DNA of 64,000 nucleotides from Methylotuvimicrobium alcaliphilum 20Z (GCF_000968535.2 NC_016112.1:3658001-3722000); one strand, 5' to 3'; counted from the stretch's first letter, positions 54,515 through 63,597 are shown. Translations and numbers: made by a program. Notes: generated from the letters alone by a model not told the origin.

Positions 54515-54609
54515 GTCCACTTAAGTAATGAGCCGACCGAGAGCCAAGCAGACCCAACGCCTCTCTATTCAGTCTTTACTGTCGCTCTGAAAAACAAAAA
54601 AATAACGCC

Positions 54610-55134
54610 ATGCAACTTGCAATCACCGTACTTGGAAAACGTCAGTCTCAATATATCGAACCTATCCTAGCCGCCGTTAGCCGGTGTAAGTGTAGTATTG
54701 CTGAAATACGGTCGACCGACTTGGCCGAATCTACAGCTGCCTACATGTTAATCGAAGGTAATTGGAACCATATTGCCAAACTCGAAAATCTGCTTGAAGT
54801 CCTGCAAAAGCAACTAAAAATTCACATTCATAAAGCACGACAAGAAAAATCGGGGACGCCCAAGTCCGGCCTGCCCTATACTCTCGAAGCGATGAGTCTG
54901 GATCAAAACGATATCATCCTGTCTATCGTAACCTTTCTCATGGAACGTAACATCGCAATAGAGGAAATCAAAGCCTACCGCTACCCAGCTGCCTATATTC
55001 AAACACCGGTTTTTTCGACACAGCTCATCATTATCATTCCATCGGAACAACGTTTGTTGCAACTTCGCGAGGATTTCCTCGATTTTTGCGATCAACTGAA
55101 TCTCGATGCCATTCTCGAACCCATTAAACGCTAA
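54610..55134 (+). CDS. gcvR: Glycine cleavage system regulator GcvR
   Basis: 174-residue double-ACT-domain protein. In E. coli GcvR binds glycine and GcvA to control gcvTHP. First ACT: MQLAITVLGKRQSQYIEPILAAV; second around ILSIVTFLMERNIAIEEIKAY. 9 bp before bcp, as in many gammaproteobacteria, so the two are co-transcribed. Ribosome site weak. Confidence 0.85.
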   Translation: MQLAITVLGKRQSQYIEPILAAVSRCKCSIAEIRSTDLAESTAAYMLIEGNWNHIAKLENLLEVLQKQLKIHIHKARQEKSGTPKSGLPYTLEAMSLDQNDIILSIVTFLMERNIAIEEIKAYRYPAAYIQTPVFSTQLIIIIPSEQRLLQLREDFLDFCDQLNLDAILEPIKR

Positions 55135-55143
55135 CTGATTATT

Positions 55144-55617
55144 ATGACAACGCTTAGCATAGGCACCGCCGTGCCCGATTTCGAAGCCGCCTCAACCGGC
55201 GATAAAACCATAACGCTCTCCGACTTTTTAGGAAAAAATGTTGTTATCTACTTTTATCCAAAAGATAACACGCCCGGATGTACGCAGGAAGGCATCGCTT
55301 TCCGCGACCATATTGACGAATTTAACGCATTTAATACGGTCATTCTCGGCGTTTCACGAGATTCGGTTAAAGTTCACGAAGGCTTCAAGTGCAAACAGGC
55401 ATTCCCGTTCGACTTGCTGTCCGATAAAGATGAAACCCTGTGCAACTTGTTTGGCGTCATCAAGATGAAGAACATGTACGGCAAGCAAGTCCGAGGCATC
55501 GAACGCAGTACTTTTTTAATCGATGAGCAAGGCATCCTAAGACATGAGTGGCGCGGCGTAAAAGTCAAAAACCATGTCGCAGAAGTCCTGCAAGAACTGA
55601 AAATCTTGACACAATAA
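55144..55617 (+). CDS. bcp: Peroxiredoxin Bcp/PrxQ
   Basis: Thiol peroxidase of 157 residues. Peroxidatic Cys46 in YPKDNTPGCTQEG. The resolving Cys of many Bcp proteins, five residues later, is absent (GCTQEGI), so it either acts as a 1-Cys enzyme or uses another Cys such as that in FKCKQ. Follows gcvR. Confidence 0.94.
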   Translation: MTTLSIGTAVPDFEAASTGDKTITLSDFLGKNVVIYFYPKDNTPGCTQEGIAFRDHIDEFNAFNTVILGVSRDSVKVHEGFKCKQAFPFDLLSDKDETLCNLFGVIKMKNMYGKQVRGIERSTFLIDEQGILRHEWRGVKVKNHVAEVLQELKILTQ

Positions 55618-55716
55618 TATAATCATCGCATCAAATTCGGTTTTTCTTGCCCCTCACCTCGACCCTCTCCCGAGGGAACGAATGCGCCGAAACTTGAAGT
55701 GCGAAAGGTATAATTA
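55618..55716 (+). promoter_or_regulatory. phoH upstream region with R-C right end supplying the ribosome site
   Basis: The R-C terminal sequence GCCGAAACTTGAAGTGCG then AAAGGTATA lies at about 55686-55712. Its AAAGG (55704-55708) is 8 nt before the phoH ATG at 55717 and is the only Shine-Dalgarno-like sequence there. Confidence 0.6.
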
Positions 55717-57129
55717 ATGAATATTCAAAGCTCACCAAAACTCAAATTGTTCGTCCTTGACACTAACGTGCTGATGCACGATCCCGCCGCGATTTTCCGT
55801 TTTCAGGAACACAACATATTTATTCCAATGGTCGTTCTCGAAGAACTCGATCATAGTAAAAGAGGGCTATCGGAAGTCGCCCGAAACGTCCGCCAAGTCA
55901 GCCGTTTTTTGGACGAACTGATTCAGGGTGCGACGTCCGAATCGATTGAAGACGGCTTTCCTCTTTCGCGTATCGAACACGCCCCCGATAGCGACATACA
56001 ATTCGGACGCCTTTATTTCCAGACCCGCCAACTCACTTCAATGCTTCCCGACTCGATGCCGGGCCATATTGCCGATAATTCGATTCTGGTCGTCGTGCTG
56101 GCTTTAACGCAAAAATACCCCGATACCAATATCACTCTGGTGTCGAAAGACATCAACATGCGCATCAAGGCGGCGGCGCTGGGATTACATGCCGAGGATT
56201 ACCATAACGACCAAACGCTTGACGATATCGAACTACTGTATCGAGGATCGGCCGCTCTCGAGTCGGATTTCTGGGATATTCATGGCAGCAAGATGGAATC
56301 TTGGCAGGAAAACGACCGAACATTTTACAAGCTGCAAGGACCTCTCGTTAGCGAATGGTATCCGAACCAGTATTTATATATGGATAACGACAGCGACTTC
56401 GAAGCCATCGTCAGAAGCTGCGACGGTAAAAGTGCGGTACTCGAACTAGCGCACGACTACCGAACGCCTCATAACAATGTATGGGGAATCACAGCCAAAA
56501 ACCGCGAACAGAATTTTGCGCTCAACGTGCTGCTCGACCCGGAGATCGACTTCGTAACGCTTTTAGGCACTGCTGGCACGGGCAAAACCCTATTGGCATT
56601 GGCAGCCGGTCTGGAATTAACTCTGGAAGAAAAACTCTACAACGAAATCATCATGACCAGGGAAACCATTCCGGTCGGAGAAGACATCGGCTTTTTGCCC
56701 GGTACCGAAGAAGAAAAAATGGCGCCGTGGATGGGGGCTTTAATGGACAATCTAGAGCTATTAGGTAGTCGTTCGGGACACAACGAATGGCAACAAGGCG
56801 CGACCAGCAACCTTGTTATGAACCGGATTAAAATTAGGTCGCTCAACTTCATGCGCGGTCGCACCTTCCTAAACCGTTACTTGATCATCGACGAAGCGCA
56901 AAATCTGACTTCCAAACAAATGAAAACGTTGATCACCCGAGCAGGCCCCGGGACCAAAATCATTTGTATCGGTAACCTAGGTCAAATCGATACACCCTAT
57001 TTGACGGCCACCACATCGGGACTCACTTATATTGTCGACCGTTTCAAGACCTGGCCGCATGCCGCGCACATCACCTTGAAACAAGGCGAAAGATCCCGTC
57101 TAGCCGATTATGCGTCGGAGATTCTATAA
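55717..57129 (+). CDS. PIN-PhoH fusion ATPase (PhoH2/YlaK type)
   Basis: 470 residues: N-terminal PIN nuclease domain (FVLDTNVLMHDPAAIF, VVLEELDHSKRG, DTNITLVSKDINMRIKA) and C-terminal PhoH helicase-like ATPase (Walker A GTAGTGKTLLAL, Walker B YLIIDEAQNLTSKQMKTL). The fusion suggests an RNA unwinding and cleaving enzyme; the role in vivo is not known. It follows bcp by 99 bp, with a repeat end in the gap. Confidence 0.92.
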   Translation: MNIQSSPKLKLFVLDTNVLMHDPAAIFRFQEHNIFIPMVVLEELDHSKRGLSEVARNVRQVSRFLDELIQGATSESIEDGFPLSRIEHAPDSDIQFGRLYFQTRQLTSMLPDSMPGHIADNSILVVVLALTQKYPDTNITLVSKDINMRIKAAALGLHAEDYHNDQTLDDIELLYRGSAALESDFWDIHGSKMESWQENDRTFYKLQGPLVSEWYPNQYLYMDNDSDFEAIVRSCDGKSAVLELAHDYRTPHNNVWGITAKNREQNFALNVLLDPEIDFVTLLGTAGTGKTLLALAAGLELTLEEKLYNEIIMTRETIPVGEDIGFLPGTEEEKMAPWMGALMDNLELLGSRSGHNEWQQGATSNLVMNRIKIRSLNFMRGRTFLNRYLIIDEAQNLTSKQMKTLITRAGPGTKIICIGNLGQIDTPYLTATTSGLTYIVDRFKTWPHAAHITLKQGERSRLADYASEIL

Positions 57130-57167
57130 GCCTAACGATCTTGGATATGCATGACGGGCTTTGCAAT

Positions 57168-57719
57168 GGCTATGTTCGCGTTAATAGTTGATACTTTTGA
57201 ACTTAAAGCCAACATGAAACCCAAGGATACAACTCTGAATAACTTTCCTTTATTCAATATCGCGCTAATGGTTGTAAGGAGGGTACGGTTGCTCGATTGA
57301 CAGATGTCGGCGGCAGGGCAGATTTTTGCTCCTCGGCAATTGCTGAGTTACAAGGATGTAACGAATGCAGAAAATGCAGGAGCATTTTTCTGCCCTGCAT
57401 CGCCTAAAGCGCCTACTGTTGGTGCCCTAATACACACCATCCATGGCGTAGTGCAAAATCTGCATTCATGCCATCCTTGGCAATCAGATTCCGCCGTCAA
57501 GCCTACATGGACGTATTTACCCAGCACCTAAATTCCATAACCCGTTGGCTACGGCTAATTAACTTGGATAATTTAGGTGCTGGGTTTACGGCGTCCTGTC
57601 AAGCGAGTAATCGTACCCTCTTCCAAGCTCAGTTTATTGGAAAGCAATCATTGACTATTTCCTAAATGGTTTATCTAGTAGGAAAGAGAACCGTTTCAAC
57701 TGCTAACGCGAACATAGCC
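57168..57719. mobile_element. R-A MITE-like element, long copy
   Basis: 552 bp with the same inverted ends as the 20801 copy (GGCTATGTTCGCGTTA). Larger because of an internal hairpin stretch (about 57310-57490) and the nested R-D at 57520-57584. No 8-bp flanking duplication is visible (TTTGCAAT left, TTCAAAAA right). The right end is one base from the perM stop. Confidence 0.8.
57520..57584. repeat. R-D 65-bp palindrome nested in R-A
   Basis: CCCAGCACCTAAATTCC ... ATTTAGGTGCTGGG inside the core ACGTATT|TACGG, the same point as in the R-B and R-C copies. Confidence 0.9.
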
Positions 57720-57720
57720 T

Positions 57721-58821
57721 TCAAAAAGCCGTATTCAATCCGCTATCGCCGACCTTAGGCCAAGCTCTAATCACCGCTTTAACCACAGTAGCCAGCGGAA
57801 TGGCGAAAAATACCCCCCAAAACCCCCACAAGCCGCCGAAAAACAAAATAGCCACGATAATTGCAACCGGATGTAAATTGACCGCCTCGGAAAAAAGCAA
57901 GGGAACCAACACGACGCCATCTAATGTCTGAATGACAGCATAGGCAATCAAAACATACATAAACTCATCAGTCGTCACCCCCCATTGAAAAAATGCCACG
58001 CCCAATACCGGAATAGTGACCAAGGTAGCGCCGACATAAGGAATAATCACCGACAGCCCTACCAGAAAGGAAAGCAAGACGGCGTAATTCAGGTTCATTG
58101 ATGAAAAAGTAATATAACAAGCCGACATCAAAATAATGATTTCAGCGAACTTACCTCTTATATAGTTGCCGATCTGGCTGTTCACTTCCATCCACACGTT
58201 TTGAGTCAACAATCGGTCCCGCGGCATAAACTGTCCGATCCAGCCGACTATGACCGATTTGTCCTTCAAAAAAAAGAACACCATCATCGGCACCAAAAAC
58301 AAATAAACGATTGCCGTCATGATCCCGACCAACGATGCGGCCGACATTGTGACCAAGTCCTGACCGTAACTCAACAATTTTTCTTGAATAATCAACGTAA
58401 TTTCCTTGACCCTTTCCTTAGATAACAACTGAGGATACAACTCCAGCATTCTAATGATTTCACGCTGAATTCTTTTAATGATTTCAGGAAGATGATTAAC
58501 GAACGCAAAAGCTTGCTCCGACAGCATCGGTATCAAGATAAAAATCAAAAACCCGAATACGGCTATAAATCCTATAAAAACCATATGCACGGCGACCAAG
58601 CGCGGCATTTTGAGCGATACAGCCTTTTGCACCAGTCCTTCTAATAAATAGGCAATCACTACCGCAGCAAATACCGGCATCAGAAAATCGGATAACGACA
58701 CCACCAAAACCAAACTTAACAGAATGATGATTAGCAGCGCCATTGCCTGAGAATTAGGCAGAATGCGTTTTAAACTATTCTTGAGAAAATCGAAATAAGA
58801 AAAGTCGGCTTGTGAAGTCAT
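57721..58821 (-). CDS. perM: AI-2E family transporter (PerM-like)
   Basis: 366-residue membrane protein of the AI-2E/PerM family with about seven or eight membrane segments and the family features (VVSLSDFLMPVFAAVVIAYLLEG; GLSVIIPYVGATLVTIPV). Substrate unclear. Its stop lies one base beyond the R-A element, so the C-terminus could have been altered by that insertion, although the length is normal. Confidence 0.9.
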   Translation of the reverse strand: MTSQADFSYFDFLKNSLKRILPNSQAMALLIIILLSLVLVVSLSDFLMPVFAAVVIAYLLEGLVQKAVSLKMPRLVAVHMVFIGFIAVFGFLIFILIPMLSEQAFAFVNHLPEIIKRIQREIIRMLELYPQLLSKERVKEITLIIQEKLLSYGQDLVTMSAASLVGIMTAIVYLFLVPMMVFFFLKDKSVIVGWIGQFMPRDRLLTQNVWMEVNSQIGNYIRGKFAEIIILMSACYITFSSMNLNYAVLLSFLVGLSVIIPYVGATLVTIPVLGVAFFQWGVTTDEFMYVLIAYAVIQTLDGVVLVPLLFSEAVNLHPVAIIVAILFFGGLWGFWGVFFAIPLATVVKAVIRAWPKVGDSGLNTAF

Positions 58822-58923
58822 TATTTATCTAATAGTTATTATTATTCTCCGGACATTCTACCGGATGTCAGCCAAGCTTTGTTACTATACTTTTCGCACT
58901 ACAAATTTCGGCGATGCTTAAGG

Positions 58924-58974
58924 ATAGTGAATAGTGAATAGTGAATAGTGAATAGTGAATAGTGAATAGTGAAA
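58924..58974. repeat. Heptamer array (ATAGTGA)n
   Basis: About seven perfect copies of ATAGTGA, preceded by a degenerate R-C left end (CTATACTTTTCGCAC, 58883-58915). Lies upstream of perM and downstream of glgX. Confidence 0.95.
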
Positions 58975-59009
58975 TGGTGCGACATGTTAACCACTTGTCA
59001 AGCCCTAAT

Positions 59010-59049
59010 TTCCCCTTTCCCCTTTCCCCTTTCCTCTTTCCCCTTTCCT
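59010..59049 (-). repeat. Heptamer array (TTTCCCC/TTTCCTC)n after glgX
   Basis: About five 7-bp units that end one base before the glgX stop codon; on the glgX sense strand GAGGAAA/GGGGAAA units follow the stop immediately. Same unit type as after flhB and tadD. Confidence 0.92.
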
Positions 59050-61161
59050 CTAGACTAATTTACTTCGCGCTTCAAAAACCATAACACTTCGAGCCTCGAC
59101 AGCACAAGCCAAACCTACCCAAACGGATTGATCAGACTTCTCGACAACATCCAAAGGCGACGCTTGCCCGGTATCGATCGCAAGATGCCAAAACCGGTCG
59201 GAAACCGGGGGTAGTTGCGCGGCGATTTTATGATCCGACATGTTTAATAAGACATACAAGTCTTCTTCGTCGACGGTTAAACCCGCCAGCATAAAAGCCA
59301 AAAACCGGACCTGCTCATCATCCCATGCCGGCTCACCGAGGTCTGCATCATGCCAAACGATATCCGGAAGATTGCGCGCCGGAATGATCTCGCCGGTCAA
59401 AAAACTGCTACGATTCAGGCTCGCATGACGGCGCCTCAAGGCAATCAATTCTTTAACAAAACGAAGCATATCGCTATTTTTTTCAACGAGATGCCAATCG
59501 AACCAGGAAATTTCGTTATCCTGGCACCAAGCATTATTATTGCCGTCTTGAGTACGCAACACTTCATCACCGGCGTTTAACATCGGCACCCCTTGACTTA
59601 ACATCAACAGACTCAACACATTTTTGGCTTGCTGCCGGCGTAACTCATTAATTTTTCGGTTGAACGTTTCACCTTCGACGCCGCAATTCCAACTCAGGTT
59701 ATCGTCGGTGCCGTCCCTATTCCCCTCGCCATTTGCCTCGTTATGCTTATGTTCATAAGTTACCCAATCGTGCAACGTAAAACCGTCATGACACGTTACA
59801 AAATTGATACTGTTGACCGGCAAACGGTCGCCGTCCGCGTAGAGATCGCTACTGCCGGCAATATTGGTGGCGACAGCCCCGATTAAACCCGGATCGCCCC
59901 TGACGAAGCGGCGGATCACATCACGGTAACGGCCGTTCCATTCCGACCAAGTCATTCCGGGAAAGGCGCCGACTTGATAGAGCCCTTCGGCATCCCATGC
60001 TTCGGCAATCAAAGGCAATTCGGACAACAGCCTGGACGACTCGATTCGCCATGGCAACGGCGGATGATCCATCGGTACACCGTTGTCTCCCCGCGCAAAC
60101 ACGCTGGCCAAATCGAAGCGAAATCCGTCGACATGCATCTGCTCGACCCAGTATTCCAAGCAATGAACAATGAATGCCGTCACCATGGGATGGTTACAAT
60201 TGAGAGAATTTCCGCAGCCACTGAAATCCAGATATCGCCTCCGGTCTTCAGCATCGAGATGATAAAAAATATCGTTCGCCAAGCCCTTGAAATTAATTAA
60301 CGGCCCCTCTTCATTGCCTTCGGCGGTATGATTGAAGACTACGTCGAGAATAACTCCGATATCTGCCGCATGCATGGCTTTGACCAATGTTTTAAACTCT
60401 TCCTCGTGCGTGCCTAATTCCGGGGTTATGCAAAAGCCGGGATGCGGACTGTAAAAACTATGCGTACTGTAACCCCAGTAATTTTTAAGCCCTTTGGCTT
60501 GAACCCCTGGCGGCACATGCTGTTCGTCGAATGCCATCACCGGTAACAATTCTACATGCGTTATACCCAAAGCCTTTAAATACGGTATTTTTTCGATTAA
60601 GGCGGAAAATGTACCCGGATGACTGGTTTTCGAAGATTTATCTTTGGTAAAGCCCCCAACATGTAACTCATAGATAATTGCCCCTTCGAGCCCACGTTTG
60701 ATCGTTTGCTCACCCTCCCAATCGAATCGGGAATCGGTAACGACGGCTCGAAACGAATGATGGCCAGCTTCATTAGGGTCGCAAGCTAGGCTTCGATTCC
60801 ACATCGCATCGGTTACTGCGCGAGCCCAAGGATCGAGCAGTTCCTTGCGGATGTTGAAGCGGCGTCCGCTCTCGGCGGTATCGTTCGCACCATCCGTCCG
60901 CCAGGTATAATGTGTTCCCAAAGGGAGCTCCTCGACGAACACATGCCAATAAAAATAAGCACGATGAGATTTACTGTCGAGCGAAATAATCTGAAACGGC
61001 TCGGGACTATCGGCAGCTTTATAAAGCAATAATTCAACTCGGCTCGCATGACGACTGAAAACCGAAAAGTTGATGCCTCCGTTCATTGGCGTTGCGCCGG
61101 GCGGAAAACGAACCCCGGAACGAAAGCAATAGGATTCGGTGAGTGCAATGCTACTGTCCAT
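59050..61161 (-). CDS. glgX: Glycogen debranching enzyme GlgX
   Basis: Isoamylase-type GH13 enzyme that removes short branches from glycogen. About 703 residues: N-terminal CBM48 (FRSGVRFPPGATPMNGGINFSVFSRHA), catalytic barrel with VVFNHTAEG, VDGFRFDLASVFAR, PLIAEAWDAEG and FVTCHDGFTLHDWV. The first possible start is a TTG; the ATG at 61161 (MDSSIALTES) is chosen. No other glycogen gene is in the window. Confidence 0.94.
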   Translation of the reverse strand: MDSSIALTESYCFRSGVRFPPGATPMNGGINFSVFSRHASRVELLLYKAADSPEPFQIISLDSKSHRAYFYWHVFVEELPLGTHYTWRTDGANDTAESGRRFNIRKELLDPWARAVTDAMWNRSLACDPNEAGHHSFRAVVTDSRFDWEGEQTIKRGLEGAIIYELHVGGFTKDKSSKTSHPGTFSALIEKIPYLKALGITHVELLPVMAFDEQHVPPGVQAKGLKNYWGYSTHSFYSPHPGFCITPELGTHEEEFKTLVKAMHAADIGVILDVVFNHTAEGNEEGPLINFKGLANDIFYHLDAEDRRRYLDFSGCGNSLNCNHPMVTAFIVHCLEYWVEQMHVDGFRFDLASVFARGDNGVPMDHPPLPWRIESSRLLSELPLIAEAWDAEGLYQVGAFPGMTWSEWNGRYRDVIRRFVRGDPGLIGAVATNIAGSSDLYADGDRLPVNSINFVTCHDGFTLHDWVTYEHKHNEANGEGNRDGTDDNLSWNCGVEGETFNRKINELRRQQAKNVLSLLMLSQGVPMLNAGDEVLRTQDGNNNAWCQDNEISWFDWHLVEKNSDMLRFVKELIALRRRHASLNRSSFLTGEIIPARNLPDIVWHDADLGEPAWDDEQVRFLAFMLAGLTVDEEDLYVLLNMSDHKIAAQLPPVSDRFWHLAIDTGQASPLDVVEKSDQSVWVGLACAVEARSVMVFEARSKLV

Positions 61162-61755
61162 ACCATTCAACCTGTGCCAGCAAAAATTTCATTATATACC
61201 CTCACACTTCAAATTTCGGCATTAGTCTATAGAGGTGCTGGGGTGTTCGACAAAGGCTTTGCCAGCATGGATGCTATCATAGAGCCTACAGGGACGTATT
61301 TATACCTTTCGTACTTCAAATTTCGGCAGTGCCTGAGGAGGTGCCAGGGTGTGCAGTAAAGGCTTTCCCAGCATGGAGCTGGCTAGAGCCTACAGGGACG
61401 TATTTACCCAGCACCTAAATTCCATAGCCCATTGGGCATGGTTAATTGTCTTGGATAATTTAGGTGCTGGGGTCACGGCGCCCTTTGACGGACACCCTGG
61501 TGCCGAATTTCGACTAGCGATGAGCATACTTGGATCCGAAAATTTTGCGGGGTTTGCAAAGCTTTTTTCTTGAGAGGCTAGTGCAGGTCTTATCGACACG
61601 GTTTTATGTGCGGCTCTAAAATTTGCTTGAATGTCAAAGAGGCCATTATAATCGTCCATAATTCAACCGCACCCATATCCAATTCCAGCGCCGTAATTAA
61701 TTTCGATGAAATCGCAGTTTGGAACCAAGTCGGTTAGCTTTTTGTCTCATCGCGC
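61162..61755. repeat. Gap between divergent glgX and bepA with R-C array
   Basis: Two R-C left ends in tandem (61195, TATACCCTCACACTTC; about 61300, TATACCTTTCGTACTTC), each followed by a GGCTTTGCCAGCATGG-type stem and a copy of the core (ACAGGGACGTATT). The second core is interrupted by R-D (61407-61471) and the unit ends about 61527 (CGAATTTCGACTAGCGATGAG). The remaining 230 bp should hold the promoters of both genes; I could not identify them. Confidence 0.75.
61407..61471. repeat. R-D 65-bp palindrome nested in R-C
   Basis: CCCAGCACCTAAATTCC ... ATTTAGGTGCTGGG in the core ACGTATT|TCACGG. Confidence 0.88.
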
Positions 61756-63210
61756 ATGACTAAAAAACCGGCCTTATTCTTAATTTTAAGTTTGTTTTTA
61801 CAAGGCAACCGCCCTTTCTCGCCGGATATAACCAAAATCGAATTACCGGATATGGGCGACTCTTCCGGCACCTTGATCTCGCCCGCTCAGGAACAACAAT
61901 TAGGCGCGGCATTTTACCGAAGCCTGCATTCGCAAATCGCCATCAGCCAGGACGCTGAAATTCAGCAATATATCGAAGGAATCGGTCGGAAACTAGTGGC
62001 CAACAGCGATACCCCGGGCAATCCGTTTCATTTTTTCGTGGTCATGGATAACGCGATCAATGCTTTCGCCGGACCGGGCGGGTATATCGGCATCAATTCT
62101 GGACTCATATTGACATCCGAGGCGGAAAGCGAACTTGCTTCGGTGATGGCGCATGAGATCGCTCACGTTACCCAACGCCATCTTTACCGTGCGTTCGAAG
62201 CCGCCAGCCGTCTATCCATACCGACCGCAGCGGCGACTTTGGCGGCGATCTTAATCGGCACACAATCACCGGAACTCGCTCAAGCGGCGATCATGGCCGT
62301 TCAAGCAGGCAGCATACAGTTTCAGATCGATTTTACCCGCGATAACGAACAGGAAGCCGACCGGGTCGGTATGCAAACGCTTGCGGCATCCAATTTCGAC
62401 CCGCGTAGCATGCCGATTTTTTTTGAGCGCTTGCAACAATCCAGTCGTTATTATGGACGGGGCGTTCCCGAATTTTTAAGGACTCACCCGGTAACTTCTT
62501 CTCGGATCTCCGACACCCGTGGCCGGGCCGAAAAATATCCCTATCAACAATATCCCGATTCAATGGGTTATTTGTTGACACGGGCAAAACTCAGAGTACT
62601 TAGCGCCAACGATTACACACCGGTTTTAAATTATTTCAAACCTCGACTTAGCCAAGGCACGCAACAACAACGAGCCGTGGCTCGTTACGGAACGGGTCTT
62701 GTTCATCTAAACACAAGAAACTTCCAAGAAGCCGAACGAATTTTCAAGGCCTTAACCCAGGAATATCGCGAGCAGCCTCAGTTTGCGACAGCTTACGCTC
62801 GATCCGCATTGGAGGCACAAAACTTTTCAAATGCCTTAGCGCGCTATCAAGCAGCAATGCAGCAATTCCCTGGCAACCAAGCGATCAAGCTCGAAACCCT
62901 ATCCGCATTGCTGAAATCCGGCAACCCCGAACAAGCCAGACAAATTTTGCAAATGCTGGATGCGAGTACAAAACGGCAACCCGTCTATTTTAAATTGCTG
63001 GCGCAAATCTACAGCGATTTGAAGCAACCTGCCGAATCGCATCGCTATCTGGCTGAGTATTATTATGCAATGGGCCAAACCGACGCCGCCATCACGCAAA
63101 TCAAACTCGCTCAAAAATCGCCGGGGATCAATTATTACTTATCGGCAATTCTCAACGAACGATTGGTTTTTTTTATACGTGAAGAAGAACAGCGCAAACG
63201 CAACCAATAA
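61756..63210 (+). CDS. bepA: Periplasmic M48 metalloprotease/chaperone BepA
   Basis: Helps outer-membrane protein (LptD, BamA) assembly and removes misfolded forms. 484 residues: hydrophobic signal-like N-terminus, zinc motif HEIAH (133-137) with the third ligand in NEQEADRVGMQ, and C-terminal TPR repeats (LVHLNTRNFQEAERIFKALT and following). The signal sequence is short (LFLILSLFLQG) and lacks a clear AxA site, so the true start could differ. Ribosome site weak. Confidence 0.93.
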   Translation: MTKKPALFLILSLFLQGNRPFSPDITKIELPDMGDSSGTLISPAQEQQLGAAFYRSLHSQIAISQDAEIQQYIEGIGRKLVANSDTPGNPFHFFVVMDNAINAFAGPGGYIGINSGLILTSEAESELASVMAHEIAHVTQRHLYRAFEAASRLSIPTAAATLAAILIGTQSPELAQAAIMAVQAGSIQFQIDFTRDNEQEADRVGMQTLAASNFDPRSMPIFFERLQQSSRYYGRGVPEFLRTHPVTSSRISDTRGRAEKYPYQQYPDSMGYLLTRAKLRVLSANDYTPVLNYFKPRLSQGTQQQRAVARYGTGLVHLNTRNFQEAERIFKALTQEYREQPQFATAYARSALEAQNFSNALARYQAAMQQFPGNQAIKLETLSALLKSGNPEQARQILQMLDASTKRQPVYFKLLAQIYSDLKQPAESHRYLAEYYYAMGQTDAAITQIKLAQKSPGINYYLSAILNERLVFFIREEEQRKRNQ

Positions 63211-63384
63211 AACCCAACTCTTTTACTTGGTTAGAATCAAACTGAATGCAACCTGAACAATTAATTACAACTGGCAGACAGTGCCGTTCAATTTACCAAA
63301 TAAGCAATTACTAATCGTTTATATCCCATTGTTTTTCAAATATGTTTTCGACCCGAAACTATTTTTTAACTAAAATCGTTTTTT
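63211..63384. other. AT-rich gap after bepA
   Basis: AT-rich, no gene, no repeat family recognised and no clear terminator for bepA. Confidence 0.5.
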
Positions 63385-63416
63385 TTGATAGACATCACTG
63401 ATTTTAATGATATAAA
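63385..63416 (+). promoter_or_regulatory. Candidate promoter of the small RNA
   Basis: TATAAA at 63411-63416 with either TAGACA at 63389-63394 (16-bp spacing) or TTGATA at 63385-63390 (20 bp). AT-rich context. Confidence 0.45.
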
Positions 63417-63421
63417 ATCCT

Positions 63422-63597
63422 TTTCAGCTTACGGAGTGAGCCCGATTAAATAATCGGTAATGAGGAGGACGAGGCTTCAACGCCTTGAATTATAACAATA
63501 ATAAACGAGCAAACTGCTTGGTTGTCTTGGCGACAACAACGTTCAAATAAATAATAACAATAACAACCTGAACACGCCCGCTTTATGCGGGCTTTTT
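63422..63597 (+). ncRNA. Candidate structured small RNA
   Basis: About 175 nt between a promoter-like sequence and a strong terminator, without a credible reading frame. Perfect hairpins: CCGATTAAATAATCGG (63442-63457), AGGCTTCAACGCCT (63472-63485) and GTTGTCTTGGCGACAAC (63521-63537), joined by A-rich single-stranded stretches with repeated AACAATAA. One GAGGAGGA stretch (63462-63469) could pair with a ribosome-site complement or bind CsrA. I do not recognise the family. Confidence 0.45.
63576..63597 (+). terminator. Rho-independent terminator of the small RNA
   Basis: Stem GCCCGC/GCGGGC with loop TTTAT followed by TTTTT. Confidence 0.85.

Larger units (their letters stand above)
57130..57720. 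repeat. Gap between convergent phoH and perM filled by R-A
   Basis: 38 bp after phoH the R-A element starts and runs to the base before the perM stop codon. No gene; the open frames at 57304-57665 are repeat sequence. There is no obvious terminator hairpin with T-run for phoH apart from the element itself. Confidence 0.85.
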
